Assembly (NCBI GenBank): GCA_046049865.1
Contig: JBJOQO010000005.1
Location: 41,565 to 105,564 of the forward strand
Reading direction: 5' to 3'
From: JANPCX01 sp046049865
Lineage (GTDB): Bacteria > Pseudomonadota > Gammaproteobacteria > Burkholderiales > Burkholderiaceae_C
Length of the DNA stretch: 64,000 bases
Each line of letters begins with the position of its first letter. Positions within the stretch are counted from its first letter, which is position 1. Below are positions 33,664-42,659 of the stretch, piece by piece. Made by a program: the position numbers and the translations under genes. The notes under the pieces are model-generated. The model was not told the DNA's origin. It did not search any database and saw only the letters and a program-made list of their open reading frames with translations.

Positions 33664-34926
33664 ATGAATTCGCCAACACTGAACAGCCCTTCCCCCAAAC
33701 CGGTCTCGCGCCGAGAGCAACTCAACCAACACGTCAACGACCTGCTGGAGACCCTGCAAAACTGGCCCTGGCTGGACACGCTGCGCACCCTGCGCCAGCG
33801 TTTCAAAGAAGACCATCTTGGCATCACCGCCAGCAGCCTGACCTTCACCACCTTGATCTCCTTGGTGCCTTTGTTCACCGTGATGCTCGCGGTGTTCTCG
33901 GCTTTCCCGATGTTCGCGGGATTTCAGGGCGCACTTGAAAAGTACTTCCTGCAAAGCCTGGTGCCAGACAGCATCGCCAAACCTGTGCTGGGGGCGCTCA
34001 CGCAGTTCGCCAGCAAGTCCAACCGTTTGGGCACCGCAGGCTTGGTGGCGCTGGTGGTGACGGCGCTGGCGTTGATGCTCACCATCGACCGCACCTTGAA
34101 TGGCATTTGGCGCGTGCGTAGGCCACGCCCCATTGCCCAGCGCATCTTGGTGTACTGGGCCGCCGCCACGCTGGGGCCTTTGCTGCTGGGCGTGAGTTTG
34201 TCCCTCACCTCCTACGCACTCACCGTGTCCAAAGGTGTGATGAATGCGCTGCCGGGCGGGCTGGCGTTCTTTTTGAACCTGCTGGAATTCGTTGTCCTGG
34301 CCTTGGGCATGGCCGGTTTGTTTCGCTATGTTCCCAACACCCATGTGCGCTGGCGACATGCGCTGGCGGGTGGTATTTTTGTGTCGGCGGGTTTTGAAGT
34401 AGCCAAAAAAGCCCTGGCCTGGTACCTGAGTTCAGTGCCGAGTTATTCGGCGGTGTATGGGGCACTGGCCACCTTGCCCATCTTTTTTGTTTGGATTTAT
34501 TTGGGCTGGGTGATTGTGTTGCTGGGCGCGGTGATCGCTGCCTACGCACCCAGTTTGCAAATGCGTGTGGTGCGGCAGGTGGAGGTGCCGGGTTACCGGT
34601 TTGGTATGGCGGTGTCGCTTTTGCGTTTGTTGCAACAAGCCCGGCAAAACGAGGCACATGGTTTGAGCTTGGAGCAAATGGCCACCACGATGCGTGTGGA
34701 TCCGCTGCAAATTGAACCCATCCTGGAGTCCCTGGTTCAGCTCGACTGGGTGGGGCGACTGGACGAAGAGGGCAGCGTGCGCCATGTGCTGCTGTGTGAT
34801 CCCACCCATGTGCTGGCGGCACCCATGCTGCGTTTGATGTTGCTGCAACCCAGTGGCGCTTCGCAAACCCTGTGGGAGCGCTGGGGGGCTGAACGTTTGT
34901 TGTTGGCGGATTTGCTGAAGGATTGA
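33664..34926 (+). CDS. YihY/BrkB family inner-membrane protein
   Basis: A 420-residue protein of the YihY/virulence factor BrkB family (once called RNase BN, wrongly). Six membrane segments are visible in residues 30-300, starting after DHLGITASSLTFTTLISLVPLFTV, with the family motif GALATLPIFFVWIYLGWVIVLLGAVI. A cytoplasmic C-terminal domain of about 110 residues contains a winged-helix-like stretch (SLEQMATTMRVDPLQIEPILESLVQLDWVG, here given only as about 333-362). The function of the family is not settled. Confidence 0.9.
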   Translation: MNSPTLNSPSPKPVSRREQLNQHVNDLLETLQNWPWLDTLRTLRQRFKEDHLGITASSLTFTTLISLVPLFTVMLAVFSAFPMFAGFQGALEKYFLQSLVPDSIAKPVLGALTQFASKSNRLGTAGLVALVVTALALMLTIDRTLNGIWRVRRPRPIAQRILVYWAAATLGPLLLGVSLSLTSYALTVSKGVMNALPGGLAFFLNLLEFVVLALGMAGLFRYVPNTHVRWRHALAGGIFVSAGFEVAKKALAWYLSSVPSYSAVYGALATLPIFFVWIYLGWVIVLLGAVIAAYAPSLQMRVVRQVEVPGYRFGMAVSLLRLLQQARQNEAHGLSLEQMATTMRVDPLQIEPILESLVQLDWVGRLDEEGSVRHVLLCDPTHVLAAPMLRLMLLQPSGASQTLWERWGAERLLLADLLKD

Positions 34927-34954
34927 GGTGACGGCCTTGTCCTGAGCTTGCGTT

Positions 34955-35743
34955 TTACGTCGCCGCCAAGGCTTCACACACCGCCAACACAGCGGTCAGC
35001 ACACCGGCAGGGTCTTCGGCCATCAGGTTGTGCCCGGTGGCCAGTTCGATCCGGTGCGCATTCAAAACGCTTTCCAGTTCGGCGCTGGCTGCCAGCGGCG
35101 TCATGCGGTCGTCACGGCCAGCGATCAGTGTGCTGCGGCAGCGCACCTGGGCCGCAGACTGCAAACCGCTGGCGTAGTCATTGCACAGGGACAAGTCGTG
35201 GTGCAGCAAATTGCCGTGACCGGCCGCGGCATACTGGTTTTGTTCCTGTTGCATCAAGTGTTGGTCTGCCTCGCGCGCGGCCGCTGCCTCACGGGCATGC
35301 GAGTACTGGGCCACCTTGTGGATGGCTTTCTCGGCGTCGTCCAGGGCCAAAGATAAGAGGGCCGGTGAAACCTGCATCGGGTAGGCCGCACCCAGCAAGA
35401 TCAAACCCCGCACTTGCAGTTCTTGCGCCGCGCCGTGCATGGTGGCGTGAGCGGCCGCTTCCAGGGCGATCAAAGCGCCCATGCTGTGTCCCACCAGGAC
35501 CAAGCGATGCAGGCCTTGTGTGGCGGCCAGGTTGAGCACCCAGTCTGCGCAGGCTGGCACATCGGCCAACGCAGGGCCGGGGCAATCGCCATGGCCCGGC
35601 AGGTCGGGTGTCATCACCGCGACACCAGCGCGTTGCAAGCCTCCTGCCAGGTGTTGCCACACGCTGTGGTTGTGCGCTGCGCCATGCAGCATGACAACGC
35701 AAATGGGGCTGGATGCGGGACTAAGCGTGCTGCTGGTTGCCAT
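34955..35743 (-). CDS. Alpha/beta hydrolase
   Basis: A 262-residue alpha/beta hydrolase: oxyanion segment VMLHGAAHNHSVW, nucleophile elbow LVGHSMGALIALEA (Ser), an Asp in IAGRDDRMTPLAAS and a His in LATGHNLMAEDP. The lid region (residues 150-190) is rich in Ala, Gln and His. It is tail to tail with the YihY gene. The substrate is unknown; esterase or C-C hydrolase activities are typical of this fold. Confidence 0.85.
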   Translation of the reverse strand: MATSSTLSPASSPICVVMLHGAAHNHSVWQHLAGGLQRAGVAVMTPDLPGHGDCPGPALADVPACADWVLNLAATQGLHRLVLVGHSMGALIALEAAAHATMHGAAQELQVRGLILLGAAYPMQVSPALLSLALDDAEKAIHKVAQYSHAREAAAAREADQHLMQQEQNQYAAAGHGNLLHHDLSLCNDYASGLQSAAQVRCRSTLIAGRDDRMTPLAASAELESVLNAHRIELATGHNLMAEDPAGVLTAVLAVCEALAAT

Positions 35744-35940
35744 GGTGAGGGGTTAAACGTGCGTAAATGAAACGGAGCCCGCGCGGGTGATACAAACACG
35801 GCGAAAACACCGGGTGTCGTTGGCTGGAATTGTGGGCTATATTGGGCCGCAGGCGTTTTGTGATCTATGGCACCGGTTCTTCACGGTGTCTGTGCAGTGC
35901 AGCATTGACAGGCACCGCCGCCACACTTTAGGAGACCACC

Positions 35941-36405
35941 ATGAAAGTCAGCGACATTCTGCAAGTCAAGGGCAACACCCTTTACACCGCCCAACCCGAC
36001 ATGCCCTTGGCGTCCGCCCTGAAAACCATGTCTGAACGTGATATCGGCTCGCTGGTGGTGATGGAACACGGCGACTTGGTGGGCATGCTCACTTTTCGCG
36101 AGGTCATCAACGCGGTCGTTAAAAACGGCGGCACCGTCGGCCCTACTTTGGTCCGCAGCGTGATGGACGACCATCCGCTGACCTGCACACCCGACACCGA
36201 AATGGACGAAGTGCGCCGCATGATGCTGGAGCGCCATGCCCGCTACATGCCGGTGATGAGCCAGCGCATGCTGATGGGCGTGATCTCCTTTTATGACGTG
36301 GCCCGTGCCGTGGTCGAAAGCCAAGACTTCGAAAACCGCATGCTCAAGGCCTACATCCGCGATTGGCCGGTGGAAGAGCAGGTCGAGGCGCAGCAGACGG
36401 GTTGA
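35941..36405 (+). CDS. CBS-domain protein
   Basis: This 154-residue protein consists of two CBS domains (about 1-65 and 70-140), which usually bind adenosyl nucleotides and act as energy sensors. Motifs include SALKTMSERDIGSLVVMEHGDLVGMLTFREV and the second-repeat MLERHARYMPVMSQRMLMGVISFYDV, both given here only as landmarks. A strong ribosome site (taggagacc) precedes the ATG. It has no fused enzyme domain, so its partner is unknown. It converges with the chemoreceptor gene. Confidence 0.9.
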   Translation: MKVSDILQVKGNTLYTAQPDMPLASALKTMSERDIGSLVVMEHGDLVGMLTFREVINAVVKNGGTVGPTLVRSVMDDHPLTCTPDTEMDEVRRMMLERHARYMPVMSQRMLMGVISFYDVARAVVESQDFENRMLKAYIRDWPVEEQVEAQQTG

Positions 36406-36435
36406 CCGCGCCTTTATTTTTTGTACACCGCATGG

Positions 36436-37998
36436 TCAAGGCAGTTTGAACAACGAAACAGCCTGAGCCAGTTGCCCAGCCTGGTTGCGCAAACTCTCTG
36501 CCGCTGCGGCAGATTCCTCCACCAGCGCGGCGTTTTGCTGCGTCATTTGGTCCAGTTGTGACACGGCTTGATTGACCTGTCCGATGCCTGAGCTTTGCTC
36601 GCTACTGGCAGTGGATATTTCACCGATCAAGGTCGTCACGTGTTGGACCTGCTGCACGATGTCGGTCATGGTTTGGCCCGCCTGGTTCACGAGGCTGCTT
36701 CCCGAGTTCACCTTTTCCACCGAGTCGGCGATCAAGGTCTTGATCTCTTTGGCTGCTTGGGCGCTGCGCTGGGCCAAGCTGCGAACCTCGCTGGCGACGA
36801 CAGCGAATCCGCGGCCTTGCTCGCCAGCGCGGGCCGCTTCCACAGCGGCGTTCAGTGCCAAGATATTCGTTTGGAAGGCAATGCCGTCGATCACACCGAT
36901 GATGTCGGAGATCTTGCGACTTGATGCCTGAATGTCGTTCATGGTGGCCACCACCTGGTTGACCACTTCGCCGCCCCGTCCAGCCACCTCGCTGGCGCTG
37001 AAGGCCAATTGATTGGCCTGGCGTGCGTTGTCCACACTGCTGTTGACGGTGCCAGTTAGCTCCTCCATCGATGCGGCGGTCTGCTCAAGGCTCGAGGCCT
37101 GTTCTTCGGTTCGGCTGCTGAGGTCGCTATTGCCCTGCGCGATCTGGATGCTGGCTGTGGCCACGCTTTCCACGCCGGTTCGCACCGTACTGACGACGGA
37201 GATCAGCGCGGTGCGCATGTCTTCCATCGCTGCGAGGACACTACCGGCTTTTGCCTGAGACCCCGCAGACTGAGACAGATCACCTTGCGCCACACGGTTG
37301 GCGATTGTGGCGAGTTCAGCCGGCTCGGCGCCCAATTGGTTCACGACGCGTCGGGTAATCCAATAAGACAATGCGCCTCCCGCCATGAGCGCGGCGAGCG
37401 TGCCCAAAAGGGCGACCAAATTAGATTGACGTTTGATGACTTGCGCTGCGGCATATTCTTCTTTGGCGATGCGCGCCTGAAGTTCAACCAACTGATCGCC
37501 CCATTGGGCCACCGCAGGAGCCAAAGGGCTGATTTTTGTGAGGTAAATCTCACGGGCTTGGTCGGCTTGGCCCGCCATCAACGCATTCGAGGCCGGCAGG
37601 ATGCCTTGTTCGACATAGACGGCTCGCGCTTTTTCGAACTCTGACGCCAAATTTTTTTCCTCTGGCGTCAGCTTGGTGGCCATGTATTCGGCCCATCGGG
37701 ACTTGGCGGCTGCTTGGTTTTTGACAATTTCAGCCTTGCGTTTTTCAATGTTGGCGGCCTCGGGGCGCAACAGCATGTCTTGCACGAGCACCCGGTCCCG
37801 CTGCGACCAGCCGAGGATGTCGTTCAACTGGACCAAGGGGACTGTCCGGTCTTCATAGACGGTTTTCAACCTGGCATCGATGCGCTCGGTGGCATACCAA
37901 CCGCTGCCAGCGACCAAGAGGAGCAGGATCAAAACTGCGGAAAAACCCAGTAACAGCAAACGGGACAAGGGCATGACGGACTTGGAAGGGGTAACCAT
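36436..37998 (-). CDS. Methyl-accepting chemotaxis protein
   Basis: A 520-residue chemoreceptor. An N-terminal membrane helix (LLLLGFSAVLILLLLVAGSG) is followed by a four-helix-bundle periplasmic sensor (about 35-190), a second helix (LVALLGTLAALMAGGALSYWIT), a HAMP domain and the signalling domain, whose tip DIIGVIDGIAFQTNILALNA is the conserved CheA/CheW contact. No C-terminal CheR-binding pentapeptide is seen (it ends LFKLP). The ATG at 37998 has AAGGAA upstream; the frame continues upstream to 38235 without signal-like sequence. The ligand is unknown. Confidence 0.93.
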   Translation of the reverse strand: MVTPSKSVMPLSRLLLLGFSAVLILLLLVAGSGWYATERIDARLKTVYEDRTVPLVQLNDILGWSQRDRVLVQDMLLRPEAANIEKRKAEIVKNQAAAKSRWAEYMATKLTPEEKNLASEFEKARAVYVEQGILPASNALMAGQADQAREIYLTKISPLAPAVAQWGDQLVELQARIAKEEYAAAQVIKRQSNLVALLGTLAALMAGGALSYWITRRVVNQLGAEPAELATIANRVAQGDLSQSAGSQAKAGSVLAAMEDMRTALISVVSTVRTGVESVATASIQIAQGNSDLSSRTEEQASSLEQTAASMEELTGTVNSSVDNARQANQLAFSASEVAGRGGEVVNQVVATMNDIQASSRKISDIIGVIDGIAFQTNILALNAAVEAARAGEQGRGFAVVASEVRSLAQRSAQAAKEIKTLIADSVEKVNSGSSLVNQAGQTMTDIVQQVQHVTTLIGEISTASSEQSSGIGQVNQAVSQLDQMTQQNAALVEESAAAAESLRNQAGQLAQAVSLFKLP

Positions 37999-38314
37999 AT
38001 GGATTTCCTTGTTGTCGAATGGCTGAACAGCATGGCTCCTCTTGCAGCCTGTACCTGCGGGCCGCCATGGCTGCCGCAGTGCCAGGAGAACAACTTCAAT
38101 ATCGGCCGCAATCCTTTGCACTGTAGGCTTGATTGCGTGGTGTCCATACGGCGCCGCAACAGCGACATCCCTCATCCAACCCCATCTTCGTTCGCCTGTC
38201 GAAGCCCACTCAAGAATGCTTTTGGCTCGCGGCATTGAACACCCCGCATAAAATCAGGTCTCTGGCTAGATGCCGCCTGTTGGCTGGTACCGCCCCATTC
38301 CTTGAAAGCAATGC
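37999..38314. other. Gap between the divergent chemoreceptor and aroC
   Basis: A 316-base stretch between two divergent starts. The open frames across it on both strands are extensions or shadows of the flanking genes. No clear sigma-28, sigma-70, repeat or RNA structure could be identified by eye; it presumably holds both promoters. Confidence 0.5.
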
Positions 38315-39424
38315 ATGTCCGGCAGCACCTTTGGCGAACTGTTTCGCGTCACGAATTTTGGCGAAAGCCACGGCCCGGCGATTGGGTGTGTGATCGACGG
38401 CTGCCCTCCTGGCATGGCGCTGTCGGAAGCTGACATTCAACCCGAACTCGACCGCCGCCGTCCGGGCACTTCGCGCCATGTCACACAGCGTAATGAACCC
38501 GACACAGTGGAGATTCTGTCGGGTGTGTACGAGGGGAAAACCACCGGTACGCCGATTTGCCTGCTGATCAAAAACACAGACCAGCGCAGCAAAGATTACG
38601 GCAACATCCTCAATACCTTCCGCCCTGGCCACGCCGACTACACCTACTGGCGCAAATATGGCCTGCGTGACCCGCGTGGGGGCGGGCGTTCATCAGCCCG
38701 CTTGACCGCACCGATGGTGGCGGCTGGTGCCGTGGCGCGCAAATGGCTGCTGCAGAAATTCGGCACTACTTTTTCTGGCCACATGACGCAAATCGGCGAC
38801 ATCGAAATTCCCTTTGAGTCCCTCGCCCATGTGCCCAACAACCCTTTCTTTGCCGCCAATGTGACCGACATTCCGCGACTGGAAGCATATATGGACGAGT
38901 TGCGTAAGGCCGGCGACAGTTGCGGTGCGCGTATTTCGGTGGCAGCGCACGGTGTGCCTGTGGGTTTGGGTGAGCCACTCTTTGACAAGTTGGATGCGGA
39001 CATTGCCTATGCCTTGATGGGCATCAACGCCGTGAAGGGGGTAGAGATTGGCGCCGGTTTCGCCAGCGTGACCCACAAAGGCAGCATGCATGGCGACGAG
39101 ATGCGTCGCGAGGGTTTTGGCGGCAATCACGCGGGCGGTGTGCTGGGCGGTATTTCTACAGGCCAGGACATCACGGCCAGCATCGCCATCAAACCCACCA
39201 GCTCCATCCGCACGCCGCGCCAGTCGATCGACATGCAAGGCAACCCCGCCACGGTGGAAACTTTTGGTCGTCACGACCCTTGCGTGGGCATACGCGCCAC
39301 GCCCATCGCTGAGGCCATGTTGGCGCTGGTCCTGATGGACCACGCGCTGCGGCATCGGGCGCAGTGTGGGGATGTGGTGGTGGAGGGGTATCAAGTTCCC
39401 GCCGGACCCTCCGTGGCGGCGTAG
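38315..39424 (+). CDS. aroC: Chorismate synthase
   Basis: AroC converts 5-enolpyruvylshikimate 3-phosphate to chorismate, the last step of the shikimate pathway, using reduced FMN. The 369-residue protein begins GSTFGELFRVTNFGESHGPA, the family signature 1, followed by RRRPGTSR, DQRSKDYGNI, RPGHADYTYWRKYG, DPRGGGRSSAR and GVLGGISTGQDI. Length and motifs are standard. It is monocistronic in this window. Confidence 0.98.
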   Translation: MSGSTFGELFRVTNFGESHGPAIGCVIDGCPPGMALSEADIQPELDRRRPGTSRHVTQRNEPDTVEILSGVYEGKTTGTPICLLIKNTDQRSKDYGNILNTFRPGHADYTYWRKYGLRDPRGGGRSSARLTAPMVAAGAVARKWLLQKFGTTFSGHMTQIGDIEIPFESLAHVPNNPFFAANVTDIPRLEAYMDELRKAGDSCGARISVAAHGVPVGLGEPLFDKLDADIAYALMGINAVKGVEIGAGFASVTHKGSMHGDEMRREGFGGNHAGGVLGGISTGQDITASIAIKPTSSIRTPRQSIDMQGNPATVETFGRHDPCVGIRATPIAEAMLALVLMDHALRHRAQCGDVVVEGYQVPAGPSVAA

Positions 39425-39475
39425 TTGGCGGGTTGATAGAGATCCTCTGCCCTGCTGCAGTGGCCGGCACGGTCG

Positions 39476-40177
39476 CTACATCACCCTCAAAAATACCAAC
39501 ACCCTTCCTTTGTAAGCCGCCACGTCGGGCCTGGCCACGTGGCTCAAGTTTTCCTCGCGTTGCTTGTAGCCCAAAGCCACCATGTGCTTGCAAAACACCG
39601 TGCGGTTGCCACGGTTGGGGTCGACGATCCAAACCTCGGCTGTCGGGGCGGCGTGAAGGTTGATGTAGTTTGCCAGGTGCCCGGCCTCGTCACGTTCATA
39701 GAGCACGTCACTGGCGATGATGAGATCAAAGAGTCCCGCCAGAGGCACGTCGGGATCGCTTTTGTGTAGCGGCAACGCCAACGGCAGTGCGCCCCATTGG
39801 GCGTGCCTGTACTTGATGGGGGTGAGTTGGTTGAGGCGGCTGTTTTCGCGCAGAAAGCTGGCGGCCAAGGGGTGGCAGTCGCTGGCCGTCATGTCCACGC
39901 CTCGGCGGTGGCCGACGAGGCTGGCCAATCCTAAGCCGCAGCCCAACTCCAGCACCCGCTCTTGTTTGTTCACGGGGCGAAGCGCTAAGCGCGCAGCCAG
40001 ATGAACACCCGAGGGCCAGCTCAAACCAAAGAGCGGCCAGGAGGCCGATGAGATGCCTAAATGGGCGGCTGCGCCGAGGGGGTCAAAGAACTGCTGGCGG
40101 TCCAGCAGGGATCGGATGACCAAGTCGGCCACACCGGCGATGGCGATGGGGTCTTGTTTGGTTTGGTAGCCGGTCAT
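39476..40177 (-). CDS. SAM-dependent methyltransferase
   Basis: A 233-residue class I methyltransferase with the SAM-binding motif VLELGCGLGLASLVGHRRG, motif II ASDCHP, and LIIASDVLYERDE, where the ASDVLY stretch is typical of the lysine methyltransferase-like (Methyltransf_16) family that modifies proteins. The target is unknown. It converges with aroC (51-base gap) and is divergent from the LysM/BON gene. Confidence 0.85.
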   Translation of the reverse strand: MTGYQTKQDPIAIAGVADLVIRSLLDRQQFFDPLGAAAHLGISSASWPLFGLSWPSGVHLAARLALRPVNKQERVLELGCGLGLASLVGHRRGVDMTASDCHPLAASFLRENSRLNQLTPIKYRHAQWGALPLALPLHKSDPDVPLAGLFDLIIASDVLYERDEAGHLANYINLHAAPTAEVWIVDPNRGNRTVFCKHMVALGYKQREENLSHVARPDVAAYKGRVLVFLRVM

Positions 40178-40362
40178 CGCATGTGCGAAACCGGGTCAAG
40201 GTCTCGGTGGGGAGGTAGGGGGGGGATTGTGCGCTCCGATTGTTCTTCGTCGCTGAGAGGTCTTTCATACGAAGCGGTTACATTGCCAGCAGTCGGCCGC
40301 GGGCAGGCTCCGGCGACCCGAGGGTTGCCGGAATACGAACATCCAAACCAGAAGGAGTGATC

Positions 40363-40875
40363 ATGGGTCTCATGAGTTTTATCAAGGAAGCGGGTGAGAA
40401 ACTTTTCGGCAGCAAAGACACCGAGGCGGTCGCCAAACAAGCCCAGGCCGCGCCTGACGACGCGGCTTTGCAGGCCAAGGTCGCAGAGGCCAACCAAAAG
40501 GCCGGTGCGGCGATCTCCGCCTACATCGCGACACAGCAGCTCAGCGCTGACGGTCTGAATGTGGAGTTTGATGGCGCGGCTGGCAGCGTCACTGTGGCGG
40601 GTGTGGCAGCCGACCAGGCCACCAAGGAAAAAATTCTGTTGTGCTGTGGCAATGTGAGCGGTGTTGAAAAGGTGAACGACATGCTCACAGTGAGCCAGCC
40701 AGCCGACGAGTCGCGTTACTACACCGTGGTGCGCGGCGATACGCTGTCGGCCATTGCCAAAACTCAGTATGGCAATGCCAATGCATACATGAAAATTTTT
40801 GAAGCCAACAAGCCGATGTTGTCGCACCCGGACAAAATTTATCCGGGGCAGTTGTTGCGCATTCCGGCCGCTTGA
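40363..40875 (+). CDS. kbp: BON and LysM domain protein (Kbp/YgaU-like)
   Basis: A 170-residue protein with a charged N-terminal helix (MGLMSFIKEAGEKLFG), a BON domain (about 45-110, VEFDGAAGSVTVAGVAADQATKE as landmark) and a C-terminal LysM domain (YYTVVRGDTLSAIAKTQYGN ... YPGQLLRIPAA). This matches E. coli Kbp (YgaU), a cytoplasmic potassium-binding protein of the osmotic stress response. The ATG at 40363 has the ribosome site gaaggagtgatc; the frame extends upstream to 40240 without support. The palindromic element copy 2 lies immediately downstream. Confidence 0.9.
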   Translation: MGLMSFIKEAGEKLFGSKDTEAVAKQAQAAPDDAALQAKVAEANQKAGAAISAYIATQQLSADGLNVEFDGAAGSVTVAGVAADQATKEKILLCCGNVSGVEKVNDMLTVSQPADESRYYTVVRGDTLSAIAKTQYGNANAYMKIFEANKPMLSHPDKIYPGQLLRIPAA

Positions 40876-40892
40876 TGCGGGTGAAATGACGG

Positions 40893-41084
40893 CACGGTGC
40901 CATCTGACTAGTGTCGCGTCAAGGCACAAATGTCGGTTGATCGCGCAGACATCAAGCCCGAGGGCTAGGCGCGACGAGGAGCCATAGCCTGGGCTATGGC
41001 GACGAGAAGCAACAACACCATCGGGTTTGAGGGCCAGCGAGCAAGCGGCATTTGTGCCTTGACGCGACACTAGGTGGCACCGTG
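40893..41084. repeat. Palindromic repeat element, copy 2, between kbp and yfcG
   Basis: Perfect 25-bp inverted ends at 40908-40932 (ctagtgtcgcgtcaaggc...) and 41049-41073 flank a centre with the hairpin ccatagcc-ca-ggctatgg (40981-40998). Outside a short bulge, cacggtgcca (40893-40902) pairs with tggcaccgtg (41075-41084), perhaps an older terminator hairpin between the two convergent genes into which the element inserted. The 146-bp core 40918-41063 is the reverse complement homologue of the element in ntrB. On the minus strand it keeps the same peptide frame open, about 38 of 50 residues identical to the NtrB insert. Confidence 0.9.
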
Positions 41085-41100
41085 TGGGGGCCAGGCTTGT

Positions 41101-41793
41101 TCAGCGCCGCTGGTACTGCTGGCTTCCAAACAAAACTTCACGTTCTTTTTCGCCCGTGATGGGCTTGCGCAGGGTGGCCAGTACTTCCACGCCGCGCTGC
41201 ACGGCCGGTCGTGCGCTGATCTCGTCGAACCAACCTTTGAGGTGGGGGAAATCATTCCAGTCGATTCCCTGGTTTTTCCACGACCGCAACCACGGGAAGA
41301 TGGCGATGTCGGCAATGCTGTATTCGCTGCCAGCCATGTATTTTTGTTTGGCCAGCTGTTTGTTCATCACGCCATACAGGCGTTTGGCCTCGTTGGTGTA
41401 GCGGTTCACTGCGTAGTCAATTTTTTCTGGAGCGTAAATCCTGAAATGGTGGGCTTGCCCCAGCATGGGCCCCACGCCACCCATTTGAAACATCAACCAC
41501 TGCAACACCTCGTAACGGCCACGTGTGGAGTTGGGCAAGAAGCGGCCCGTTTTACCTGCCAAGTAAAGCAAGATGGCCCCGGATTCAAAGAGTGACATGG
41601 GCTGGCCGTCGGGGCCGTCGCTGTCCTTGATGGCAGGAATTTTGTTGTTGGGGCTGATGGCGAGAAAATCAGGCTCGAACTGTTGCCCCGCACCGATGTC
41701 CACCGCGTGTACCCTATAGGGCAGCCCGCACTCCTCCAGCATGATGTGGACTTTGTGTCCGTTCGGTGTGGCCCACGAATACACTTCGATCAT
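41101..41793 (-). CDS. yfcG: Glutathione transferase-like disulfide reductase, YfcG type
   Basis: E. coli YfcG is a nu-class glutathione transferase with disulfide-bond reductase activity. This 230-residue protein follows it closely: YSWATPNGHKVHIMLEE, ISPNNKIPAI, SLFESGAILLYLA, MFQMGGVGPMLGQAHHF and YSIADIAIFPWLRSW. The thioredoxin-fold N-terminal domain and helical C-terminal domain are complete. The start is at 41793; a hypothetical gene begins 63 bases away on the other strand. Confidence 0.92.
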   Translation of the reverse strand: MIEVYSWATPNGHKVHIMLEECGLPYRVHAVDIGAGQQFEPDFLAISPNNKIPAIKDSDGPDGQPMSLFESGAILLYLAGKTGRFLPNSTRGRYEVLQWLMFQMGGVGPMLGQAHHFRIYAPEKIDYAVNRYTNEAKRLYGVMNKQLAKQKYMAGSEYSIADIAIFPWLRSWKNQGIDWNDFPHLKGWFDEISARPAVQRGVEVLATLRKPITGEKEREVLFGSQQYQRR

Positions 41794-41856
41794 GGCGGGG
41801 TCTCCTGTGACAATGGGGTTGACGACCGAATCGACTCTAGTGCATCCAAGTTAACC

Positions 41857-42621
41857 ATGCTCTTCACACTGAAACGATGGATTTCCGGGGCATCCGCTGA
41901 CGCTGAGTGGGGCGGTTTGCCTGACTGGGCCAAGCAGCAAGGCTGGGACCTCAAACGCGTGCGTGAAGTGGGCGGATTTGTGATTGATGGTGCCATGGAT
42001 GGCGCTGCTGGGCAGTTGCCTTGGCGTTTGGAGTGGGGGCCCTCGCAGCGGGACTACATCGCGGGCCGCGAGTTGCGCATGCGCATGGAGTTGCAATTGC
42101 CAGCCGACCTGCAAATGTTGGTGCTCAGCCGCCCGCTGATGGAAGTGCTGGAAAAAGCCGCTTACGAGCATTTCACTCAAACCTCGCAAACTTTCATCGA
42201 TGGCACAGCGCCGGAGGAGATGCGATGGCTGTCCATGTTCAGCAAAGTGGCGGTGGCGGATAGAACTTTGCGCAGCCGTTTTGGTGTGGTGGCGAGTGAA
42301 CCGAATTTGGCCGCCTCTTGGCTCGATGGCGAGTTAACGACGCAATTCAATCAAGCTGCGCAAGATTGGATGGCCAGTGAGCCGCCGCTTGTCTTGATGA
42401 CCTTACGCGGTCGTTTGTATTTGCGACTGGGTTGTGACGAGCCCGAACCGGGTTTGGTGCGCGCGGTGGTGAGTCTTTTTTCCAAGGCTGCGCAGCACGC
42501 TCACCGCGTGGGTCAGTCCTTCGGCCCCGTTTCCACCAACGAGTGGCCATCGACTGCCATCAGTGCTTGGCAGGCCCAGCTTGATGCCGATGATGGCCGC
42601 CCTTCCAGCGATACGCGCTGA
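41857..42621 (+). CDS. Conserved hypothetical protein
   Basis: I do not recognise a family for this 254-residue protein. It has no signal peptide or membrane helix. It begins MLFTLKRWISGASADAEWGGLPDWAK, contains a stretch of mixed beta/alpha character (GQLPWRLEWGPSQRDYIAGRELRMRMELQLP as landmark, about 52-82) and ends with a disordered tail. The ATG at 41857 is chosen because the frame upstream runs antisense into yfcG. It converges with the aminotransferase gene. A 12-base sequence resembling an end of the palindromic element lies in the short gap that follows. Confidence 0.6.
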   Translation: MLFTLKRWISGASADAEWGGLPDWAKQQGWDLKRVREVGGFVIDGAMDGAAGQLPWRLEWGPSQRDYIAGRELRMRMELQLPADLQMLVLSRPLMEVLEKAAYEHFTQTSQTFIDGTAPEEMRWLSMFSKVAVADRTLRSRFGVVASEPNLAASWLDGELTTQFNQAAQDWMASEPPLVLMTLRGRLYLRLGCDEPEPGLVRAVVSLFSKAAQHAHRVGQSFGPVSTNEWPSTAISAWQAQLDADDGRPSSDTR

Positions 42622-42659
42622 CTGTTTTTTGTATGGCGCGTTTCCAGTGAAGCGCGACA

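Noticed and set aside
40174..41070. 298-codon minus-strand frame spanning the repeat and kbp
   Set aside because: It is the element's open frame joined to the antisense of kbp; no ribosome site or family similarity beyond the element peptide.
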